Shown: in pieces, positions 1-5,441 of the stretch
Layout of the letters: every line of letters begins with the position of its first letter
Position numbering within the stretch: the first letter of the stretch is position 1
Source of the DNA: Bryobacterales bacterium
Lineage (GTDB): Bacteria; Acidobacteriota; Terriglobia; Bryobacterales; Bryobacteraceae
DNA: 9,041 nucleotides
Assembly: GCA_003139735.1 (NCBI GenBank)
Contig: PLGA01000120.1
Span: 1 to 9,041 of the forward strand
Direction of reading: 5' to 3'
Notes under the pieces: generated by a model
The model's database searches: none
The model's input: the letters and a program-made list of their open reading frames with translations, nothing else
What the model was told of the DNA's origin: nothing
Translations under genes and position numbers: made by a program

Positions 1-117
1 GGAACGGGCTTTGCCATCGGTGGTGCGCGGGCCGGTGGAATTGGCGGCGTTGGCGCGATTGGCTGCAAATTGCTCGGGGGAAACGTAATTTCGATCGTAA
101 TTTTGATAGTTTGACAT
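1..117 (-). CDS. Partial hypothetical protein, N-terminus only (STGPRT..GKARS motif family)
   Basis: Reading the minus strand from the ATG at 117, an open frame of 39 codons runs without a stop to the left edge, so the 3' part is missing. The translation starts MSNYQNYDRNYVSPEQFAAN and continues with an Asn/Ala-rich stretch into STGPRTTDGKARS at residues 27-39. From memory, this (A)N-x-(A)N-(A)x-STGPRTxxGKARS motif opens a group of short uncharacterised proteins that is abundant in Acidobacteriota and some other soil bacteria, usually followed by an N-A-x-(K/R)-H-G-L segment that would lie outside this window. No function is established to my knowledge. The start is supported only by a weak purine stretch (AGAGA) about 8 bases upstream. 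The motif match is strong, while the exact start is less certain. Confidence 0.6.
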   Translation of the reverse strand, partial: MSNYQNYDRNYVSPEQFAANRANAANSTGPRTTDGKARS

Positions 118-214
118 GGGATTCTCTGAATGCCCTTCCAATTACAGATTGGCAGAGGGATAGGATTGAGTCTGAAATGCTGGAGGGGGTATGTGGTGGA
201 AAGGAAAGGAGGTT

Positions 215-228
215 ACTTTTTAAAAAGT
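215..228. repeat. 14-bp perfect AT-rich palindrome
   Basis: ACTTTTTAAAAAGT is its own reverse complement. It stands out as a T5A5 block inside otherwise GC-rich DNA, about 100 bases upstream of the minus-strand start at 117. It could be part of a promoter/UP-like region or a protein-binding site. A hairpin is unlikely because the palindrome has no loop. Function is unknown. Confidence 0.4.
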
Positions 229-444
229 TTTGGTGACCGCAGAACGGCGGCGCTGCGCTTCGTCACGGGAATCGGGCATCGGAACACATGCCGTTGCGAG
301 GGTCTGCCCAGGGCGCCCCTGTTGGGACGAGGCCATCGGACGTGACCAGAGATGTATCAGGGCCAACGCGCGGGAAGACCGTTGGGCCACTTCTACGATA
401 ACCCCACTTCAAGGCCGCGTGAACAACTTCCGGGTGGCCGACGA

Positions 445-462
445 CTCGGGAACGGACCCGAG
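445..462 (-). terminator. Small hairpin just past the methyltransferase stop
   Basis: CTCGGG (445-450) and CCCGAG (457-462) form a perfect 6-bp stem with a 6-base loop. The hairpin begins 8 bases beyond the minus-strand stop codon at 473-471. There is no T-run after it in the minus direction, so it is at best an incomplete intrinsic terminator or an mRNA 3'-end protecting stem. Confidence 0.3.
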
Positions 463-470
463 AACAAGGC

Positions 471-1076
471 TCAGTTTGGACGCTTGAACAACCATAGCCA
501 AAACTCCTGAGTACCCGCACCGATCATGTGCCGAGCTTCGAAGCCTGACCGTTCTGCCATATCAACAACCTGCTCTTCCGAGAGCGCAACACCGAACCAC
601 GTATTCCTCGCTGAGAGCCACGACAATCTTCTGGGCTTTCCCAGGCATCCGTTTACCTGACACTTGAAAAGAGATCCGGGCAACAGTCGGCGACTCACCT
701 CGCTGAGGTAACTCTCTATGATCTCGCTGCTCGGAATGTGCTGGAACACTAGATACGAGAAAGCAAAGTCGAATCGTAGATCGGGCAAGACGGTCAAGTC
801 CATTCCATTGTTCTGGTACACGAGGGCATTCGACTGCGCCTTCTGAAAGGTCCTGGCCGCATCGATCATCCCGCCGCTTACATCAACACCGTGGACTTCT
901 CCGAATACCTCCGCCAGTGCCTTCGTGAGTCTACCGGCGCCGCACCCAACCTCAAGGACACGCATCTTCTTGGGATCGCGGTCTGCGCAGATATTCGACA
1001 TGTCATTCAAGATATGCTGCTCAATTGTGACGCGTCCCGAATTGAGAAAATCCTCCTGCGTCCAGTCGGTGCGCAT
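471..1076 (-). CDS. SAM-dependent class I methyltransferase (N-terminus disrupted by frameshift)
   Basis: The 201-residue frame from ATG 1076 carries the class I (Rossmann-fold) methyltransferase signature: motif I VLEVGCGAGRL at residues 40-50, which binds S-adenosylmethionine; the post-I acidic residue in VHGVDVSGGM (D65); motif II-like FDFAFSYLVFQHI at 102-114; and motif III-like RRLLPGSLF at 129-137. The C-terminus (GAGTQEFWLWLFK) is typical of a methyltransferase group I recall from Acidobacteriota. The substrate cannot be read from sequence. ATG 1076 is probably not the true start. Immediately upstream, the same frame encodes AKNTRYYIAT without a start, and a one-base-shifted frame encodes MERDWNSRARK; relatives that I recall begin in this style with the two halves joined. 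The 201-residue form is therefore either a truncated gene or a product of a sequencing indel. The gene is divergent from the ASPIC/UnbV gene and looks less GC-rich than it. Confidence 0.75.
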   Translation of the reverse strand: MRTDWTQEDFLNSGRVTIEQHILNDMSNICADRDPKKMRVLEVGCGAGRLTKALAEVFGEVHGVDVSGGMIDAARTFQKAQSNALVYQNNGMDLTVLPDLRFDFAFSYLVFQHIPSSEIIESYLSEVSRRLLPGSLFKCQVNGCLGKPRRLSWLSARNTWFGVALSEEQVVDMAERSGFEARHMIGAGTQEFWLWLFKRPN

Positions 1077-1161
1077 GGTCGCGATGTAATAGCGGGTATT
1101 CTTTGCGGGCTCGGCTATTCCAATCGCGCTCCATCTTCTTCAGCAATCTCGGCAGCTTCAT
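1077..1161 (-). pseudogene. Out-of-frame 5' end of the methyltransferase gene
   Basis: On the minus strand, ATG 1134 opens MERDWNSRARK, with an alternative in-frame ATG at 1161 adding MKLPRLLKK. Reading then shifts at the AAA run at 1104-1102. If one A is removed there, the frame continues RARKNTRYYIATMRTDWTQE directly into the methyltransferase at 1076, giving a protein of about 220 residues (or about 229 from 1161). The joined sequence resembles the usual N-terminal opening of this methyltransferase group, with the short aromatic helix before the SAM-binding motif. This may be a genuine inactivating frameshift, programmed slippage, or an assembly error. The run is only three A residues, which makes slippage less likely. 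Confidence 0.55.
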
Positions 1162-1303
1162 GTCCCGTCCGATTGCATCGCGCAATATCGGGCGGTTGAC
1201 GCGCCAACCGAAAGCTGGGCCACGGGGCTGTGAACGGGGATCTCGTACTTTGACTTCTACACCGGTCATGCCCCGGTCCGCCCCGCGGGTTATCCTGGGA
1301 TTG

Positions 1304-3091
1304 ATGACGCGCAGACAACTGTTGTCGCTTCCTTTGGGCGCGCTTGCCCTGGGGCCTTCGGCCCGCGCGCAACAGTATGGCGGCATGGCGTCGCGCGGCA
1401 TCAAAGCGGCTCCGCGCGGCAAGCCGTCGGGGCTGCCCTTCAACGCGCATTTCGTGAACGTGGCCCAGGCTGCCGGCCTCACGGCGCCGGTGATTTACGG
1501 CCCGGAGGACCATAACGACTACATCGTCGAATCGATGGGATGCGGCGTGGCCTTCATCGACTACGACAACGATGGCTGGCTGGACATCCTGGTCCCCACC
1601 GGCCGCCGTTTGCAGGCCACGCCCGATGGAGCCATCATCCGGCTGTATAAGAATAACCGCGACGGCACGTTTTCCGACGTCACCGCGAAATCCGGGCTGG
1701 GGCGCAGCGTGTGGGCTACCGGAATTACCGTCGGCGACTACGATAACGACGGCTACGACGACATCTTCATCGCCTGCTGGGGCCAGAACATCCTATTCCA
1801 CAATAACGGCGACGGCACGTTTTCCGATGTCACGGAAAAGGTGGGGCTGATCCATACCGGATCGCGCTATAGCACCGGATGCACCTGGGTGGATTACGAT
1901 CGCGATGGCAGGCTAGACCTTTTCGTTTCGCATTACAACGTCTTCGACCTGGACAAAGTGCCGATACGCGGCAAGGACCCGGGCTGCAGTTACCGGGGCG
2001 TTCCGGTCTACTGCGGTCCCGACGGACTTCCTCAGGAGCCGTGCCGGCTGTATCATAACAACCCGGACGGAACGTTCACCGACGTGAGCGAGAAATCCGG
2101 CATTGCGAGCGTCAAGCCGGGCTATTGCCTGACGGCCGTGGCCGCCGATTTCGATGGCGACGGATGGCAGGATATCTACGTCGCATGCGATACCACTCCC
2201 AGCCTGCTGTTTCGTAACAACCACGACGGCACGTTCACCGAGCGGGGTCTCGACGCCGGGGTCTCGCTGAGCGAGGATGGGCAGGAGCAGGCGGGGATGG
2301 GGGTGGCCGTCGGAGATTTCAACGTCGATGGGAACCTGGACATATTCAAGACCCATTTCCGCGACGACACGCCGGCCCTCTACCGCGGCAACGGCAAGGG
2401 CAGCTTCACGGACGCGACGCTGCGCGCCGGCCTGCGCGTGGAAACCCGGTTCGTCGGCTGGGGCGCCGGAATGGTGGACCTCGATAACGACGGTCTGCCC
2501 GACCTTTTTTTCGCAACGGGCATGGTCTATCCCGAGGTGGAACGGAAATTCCCCGATTATCCGTTTAAGACGCCGCGAGTCTTATACCGCAACCTGGACG
2601 GAACGCGATTTGAGGAGTTGCTGGATGAGGCGGGGCCCGGCGTCAGCGAGGCCCATTGCAGCCGCGGAGTGGCCTTCGGCGATTTCGATAACGACGGCGA
2701 TCTGGACATCCTGGTCATGAACATGAACGAGCCGCCGTCGCTCCTTCGCAACGATATGAAACCGGGGAACCACTGGCTCAAGACGCTGCTAACCGGCGTG
2801 GCTTCCAACCGTTCCGCCATCGGCGCGCAGGTGGTGGTCACCTATGGCGACAGGAAGCAGGCGCAGTCCGTGATGGCGCAGTCTTCGTATCTTTCCGCCA
2901 ACGATCGCCGTCTGCACTTCGGACTGGGCGCGGAAAAGAGCGCGAGCCTGGAGATTCGCTGGCCTAATGGCAACGTAGAGAAAATCCCCGATGTGCAGGC
3001 TGATCGACTGGTGGTAATCAAGGAAGGCGCAGGAATCGTCCGCACCGACCGTTGGGCGGCGGGTCCACCCACGTCGCCTAAGCTTCCTTGA
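1304..3091 (+). CDS. Exported ASPIC/UnbV (CRTAC1-like) beta-propeller protein
   Basis: The chosen ATG gives a 595-residue protein beginning MTRRQLLSLPLGALALGPSA, a Tat-like signal peptide (TRRQLL, hydrophobic stretch, probable cut after ARA at about residue 22), so it should act outside the cytoplasmic membrane. Seven aspartate-rich DxDxDG-type loops follow, at about residues 86, 145, 197, 282, 338, 392 and 460 (FIDYDNDG, VGDYDNDG, WVDYDRDG, AADFDGDG, VGDFNVDG, MVDLDNDG, FGDFDNDG), as in FG-GAP/VCBS repeats. NN-DGTF-D segments lie between several of them. Seven repeats suggest a seven-bladed, calcium-binding propeller like integrin alpha. The ASPIC/UnbV domain occupies about 488-572 (SYLSANDRRLHFGLG and IRWPNG). 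The role is unknown; binding or adhesion is inferred. The frame is open upstream to 1103, but that extension has no signal-peptide logic and overlaps the opposite gene. The Shine-Dalgarno is weak (GGGA), and TTG 1301 or ATG 1268 remain possible starts. Confidence 0.9.
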   Translation: MTRRQLLSLPLGALALGPSARAQQYGGMASRGIKAAPRGKPSGLPFNAHFVNVAQAAGLTAPVIYGPEDHNDYIVESMGCGVAFIDYDNDGWLDILVPTGRRLQATPDGAIIRLYKNNRDGTFSDVTAKSGLGRSVWATGITVGDYDNDGYDDIFIACWGQNILFHNNGDGTFSDVTEKVGLIHTGSRYSTGCTWVDYDRDGRLDLFVSHYNVFDLDKVPIRGKDPGCSYRGVPVYCGPDGLPQEPCRLYHNNPDGTFTDVSEKSGIASVKPGYCLTAVAADFDGDGWQDIYVACDTTPSLLFRNNHDGTFTERGLDAGVSLSEDGQEQAGMGVAVGDFNVDGNLDIFKTHFRDDTPALYRGNGKGSFTDATLRAGLRVETRFVGWGAGMVDLDNDGLPDLFFATGMVYPEVERKFPDYPFKTPRVLYRNLDGTRFEELLDEAGPGVSEAHCSRGVAFGDFDNDGDLDILVMNMNEPPSLLRNDMKPGNHWLKTLLTGVASNRSAIGAQVVVTYGDRKQAQSVMAQSSYLSANDRRLHFGLGAEKSASLEIRWPNGNVEKIPDVQADRLVVIKEGAGIVRTDRWAAGPPTSPKLP

Positions 3092-3124
3092 TTTCCCTGC
3101 CAGACAAATAAGGAAGAAGGCAGG
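3083..3124 (+). repeat. Two interleaved inverted repeats after the ASPIC/UnbV gene
   Basis: CTTCCTT (3083-3089) pairs with AAGGAAG (3110-3116), and CCTGCC (3096-3101) pairs with GGCAGG (3119-3124). The arms alternate (A-B-A'-B'), so the two helices are either mutually exclusive or would form a pseudoknot in RNA. They overlap the ASPIC/UnbV stop codon and lie about 100 bases before the EF-G2 start. Function is unknown, and chance is a real possibility for arms this short. Confidence 0.3.
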
Positions 3125-3210
3125 CGGACCCACAAAGGCAGTGGGTACCCCGGCCCGCCCCACTGAACCCCGTGTTACCATTCCGTTTTATTCCAAGACG
3201 AACTGCGGCC

Positions 3211-3217
3211 AAGGGGG
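3211..3217 (+). promoter_or_regulatory. Ribosome binding site deciding the TTG start of the EF-G2 gene
   Basis: AAGGGGG sits 7 bases before the TTG at 3225. No comparable site precedes the in-frame ATG at 3141, and the protein family begins at the KVYESRDIRNVGVVGHGDSGKT segment. Both facts favour the TTG start. Confidence 0.65.
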
Positions 3218-3224
3218 AAATCTC

Positions 3225-5321
3225 TTGAAGGTCTACGAAAGCAGGGACATTCGGAACGTCGGTGTGGTGGGCCACGGCGATTCCGGGAAAACCACGCTCA
3301 CCGCCGGGTTGCTGTTCACGGCCGGGGCCACCAACCGCCTGCTCCGGGTGGACGAAGGCAATACGATCACGGATTTCGACGATGACGAAATCCAGCGCCG
3401 GATCACCATCTCCACGGCCATTGCCGTGGCGGAGTGGAAGAAGGCCAAGATCAACATCCTCGATACTCCCGGCTACAACATCTTCATTAACGATACGCGC
3501 GCCGCCCTGTCTGCCGCCGACGCCGCTTTGGTACTGGTGGACGCCGTCGGCGGCGTGGAAGTTCAGACCGAGAAGGTCTGGAGTTTCGCGGACGACTACA
3601 AACTGCCCCGCGCCATCATTGTCAATAAGCTCGACCGGGAACGCGCCGACTTCGGCCGCGCGCTGGAGAGCATCCAGGAGAACTTCGGGCGGACCGCCGT
3701 GCCGATCCAGATCCCCATCGGTTCCGAGCGCGACTTTAAGGGCGTGGTGGACCTGATCCGTATGAAGGCGTGCACCTTTACCGCCGATGGCGACGGTAAG
3801 GGCGTGGAAGGGGAGATACCCGACGACTTGGCGGACGCCGCTCAGACGGCCCATGAAGCCCTGGTTGAAATGGTGGCGGAAGCCAACGACCACCTCATGG
3901 AGGAGTTCTTCGAAAAGGGGTCCCTTTCAGCCGAGCAGATCATCGAGGGGGTTAAACAGGGCGTCCGTGAGATGCGGATTTACCCGGTGATGTGCGCCTC
4001 CGCCCTGCACAACGTCGGAACCGGCCAGATCCTGGACTTCATCGCGGACAACTTGCCCTCGCCCGCCGATCGGGAAGGCGTCCCCGCCACCGTCAACGGC
4101 CAGGAGACCATCCGCAAGTTCAACGAACACGAACCGCCGTCGCTGTTCGTGTTCAAGACCACGGCGGACCCGTTCGCCGGCCGGATCACCTACTTCAAGG
4201 TGGTCACCGGGGTGGTGAAGAACGACGCCAACCTGCAGAACGTCACGCGCGGCGCGGCTGAGCGCCTGGCGCACATCGCCAGCCCCCAGGGCAAGACACT
4301 GCAGCCGGTCACCGAAGTGCGCGCGGGCGACATCGGCGCGGTCGCCAAGCTGAAGGAAACGCTTACCGGCGATACCATGGCCGATAAGGGCGCCAACGTC
4401 GCCTATCCGCCGGTGAAACTGCCCGAGCCCTCCATCGCCTTCGCCATCCAGGCGAGTTCCCGGAACGACGAGGACCGGATGGGCAACGCCGTACACCGGA
4501 TTCTGGAGGAGGACCAGTCGCTGCGCTTTTACCGCGATCCGCAGACGCGCGAGTTCCTCCTGGCCGGCTCCGGCCAGCAGCACGTGGAGATCGTGGTCAG
4601 CCGGCTCAAGAAGCGCTATGGCGTGGAGGTCACCCTCAAGGCCCCCAAAATCCCTTACCGGGAGACCATACGCGGCTTCGCCGACGTCCAGGGCCGCCAC
4701 AAGAAGCAAACGGGCGGCCACGGCCAGTTCGGCGACTGCTGGATCAAGATGGAGCCTCTTGCGCGCGGCGCCAAGTTCGAATTCGCCAACGAGATTTTTG
4801 GCGGCTCGATTCCCAAGAACTTCATCCCCGCCGTGGAAAAGGGCATCGTGGACGCTGCCGAGAAAGGCTATCTGGCCGGATATCCGATGGTGGATTTCAA
4901 GTGCATCGTCTATGACGGCTCCTACCACGACGTGGATTCCTCGGAACTGGCGTTTAAGCTGGCCGCCCGCAAGGCGTTCAAGGCCGCCATGCAGGAGGCC
5001 AAGCCAGCCTTGCTGGAGCCGGTCATGAACGTGGAAATCCAGGCGCCGGTGGAATACGCGGGCGACCTGATGGGCGACCTCAACGGCCGTCGCGGGCGCA
5101 TCTCCGGTATGGAAACCAAAGGCAGCAGCCAGTTTATCCGCGCCCAGGTTCCCATGGCCGAAATGTTAAACTATCAGAGTGACCTGACGGCCATGACGCA
5201 GGGCCGGGCCTCCTTTACCATGGAGTTCAACCACTACGATTTTGTGCCTCCGTTGCAGGCGGAGAAGATTATCGCCGCTGCCAAGGCCGCTAAGACGGGC
5301 GAAGAGGAAGAAGAGGAGTAA
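3225..5321 (+). CDS. Elongation factor G-like GTPase, EF-G2 type
   Basis: From TTG 3225 the product has 698 residues, matching the usual EF-G length. GTPase motifs (start = 1): G1 GHGDSGKTT at 16-24, switch I Thr in RRITIST at about 61, G3 DTPGY at 80-84, G4 NKLD at 134-137 and a G5-like CASAL. Domain II (KTTADPFAGRITYFKVVTG) is followed by domain IV with QTGGHGQFGD, then GSYHDVDSSELAFKLAA and the domain V GRRGRISGME region. Standard EF-G reads DTPGH, with the His involved in GTP hydrolysis. Tyr at this place and the GHG-SGKT-type P-loop mark the EF-G2 branch, as I recall for Thermus thermophilus EF-G2. EF-G2 proteins bind GTP and the ribosome, but their exact role is unsettled and they are not normally the main translocase. 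The C-terminus ends in six glutamates (codons 5301-5318). No ribosomal-protein genes surround it, unlike a housekeeping fusA operon. The 28-residue in-frame extension from ATG 3141 is not homologous-looking and is rejected. Confidence 0.92.
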   Translation: MKVYESRDIRNVGVVGHGDSGKTTLTAGLLFTAGATNRLLRVDEGNTITDFDDDEIQRRITISTAIAVAEWKKAKINILDTPGYNIFINDTRAALSAADAALVLVDAVGGVEVQTEKVWSFADDYKLPRAIIVNKLDRERADFGRALESIQENFGRTAVPIQIPIGSERDFKGVVDLIRMKACTFTADGDGKGVEGEIPDDLADAAQTAHEALVEMVAEANDHLMEEFFEKGSLSAEQIIEGVKQGVREMRIYPVMCASALHNVGTGQILDFIADNLPSPADREGVPATVNGQETIRKFNEHEPPSLFVFKTTADPFAGRITYFKVVTGVVKNDANLQNVTRGAAERLAHIASPQGKTLQPVTEVRAGDIGAVAKLKETLTGDTMADKGANVAYPPVKLPEPSIAFAIQASSRNDEDRMGNAVHRILEEDQSLRFYRDPQTREFLLAGSGQQHVEIVVSRLKKRYGVEVTLKAPKIPYRETIRGFADVQGRHKKQTGGHGQFGDCWIKMEPLARGAKFEFANEIFGGSIPKNFIPAVEKGIVDAAEKGYLAGYPMVDFKCIVYDGSYHDVDSSELAFKLAARKAFKAAMQEAKPALLEPVMNVEIQAPVEYAGDLMGDLNGRRGRISGMETKGSSQFIRAQVPMAEMLNYQSDLTAMTQGRASFTMEFNHYDFVPPLQAEKIIAAAKAAKTGEEEEEE

Positions 5322-5347
5322 GAATTACCTTCTCCGGGCTATTTTTT
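5313..5347 (+). terminator. Weak intrinsic terminator candidate after the EF-G2 gene
   Basis: GAGGAGTAA (5313-5321) pairs with TTAC plus TTCTC (5325-5334) around a GAA loop, with one bulged C at 5329 and one G-T pair. A run of six T (5342-5347) follows after seven bases. The stem includes the stop codon. The long gap between stem and T-run and the imperfect stem make this only a possible terminator. Confidence 0.3.
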
Positions 5348-5355
5348 GCAGTTGC

Positions 5356-5379
5356 GTTACAAAGTGAACGTATTGTAAC
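5356..5379. repeat. 7-bp inverted repeat upstream of the transglycosylase gene
   Basis: GTTACAA (5356-5362) and TTGTAAC (5373-5379) are exact reverse complements separated by 10 bases, giving about 17 bases centre to centre. They lie 63 bases before the ATG at 5442, where an operator could sit. Inverted repeats of this size occur by chance several times in 9 kb, so an operator role is only a suggestion. Confidence 0.3.
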
Positions 5380-5441
5380 CTGTTGATTCCGCGCCGGGCG
5401 GCGCCACGGGATTGGCTTGCGCTTCCCTGGTTTGAGGTGGA

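Larger units (their letters stand above)
118..470. other. Gene-poor stretch without a supported gene
   Basis: This 353-base interval separates two minus-strand genes. The short open frames on both strands here have compositions (many Arg, Cys and Gly) typical of out-of-frame reading, and none has a well-placed ribosome binding site. A purine-rich AAGGAGG-like run near 206-212 has no start codon at a useful distance. The only structures I see are a 14-bp AT palindrome at 215-228 and a small hairpin at 445-462. No tRNA or mobile-element end was recognised. It may contain the promoter for the gene at 1-117, but I cannot point to clear -35/-10 boxes. Confidence 0.5.

Noticed and set aside
118..520. 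Small open frames on both strands (71 and 85 codons) and a possible RNA gene
   Set aside because: Compositions look out-of-frame, no start signals are usable, and no tRNA-like cloverleaf or other known RNA structure could be recognised.
1103..1303. Upstream extension of the ASPIC/UnbV frame to ATG 1103
   Set aside because: The extension would bury the Tat-like signal peptide 67 residues inside the protein and overlap the methyltransferase 5' end; its composition is Arg/Ser-rich noise.
3141..3224. ATG 3141 as the start of the EF-G2 gene
   Set aside because: No ribosome binding site precedes it and the added 28 residues do not resemble EF-G. TTG 3225 has AAGGGGG at 7 bases.
3078..3893. 271-codon minus-strand open frame spanning the ASPIC/UnbV end and EF-G2 start
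   Set aside because: Its His/Gly/Val-rich translation matches nothing known, and it overlaps two well-supported genes.
3927..4928. 333-codon minus-strand open frame inside the EF-G2 gene
   Set aside because: No domain or plausible start signal, and it is fully covered by a conserved GTPase on the plus strand. GC-rich codons make antisense stops rare.
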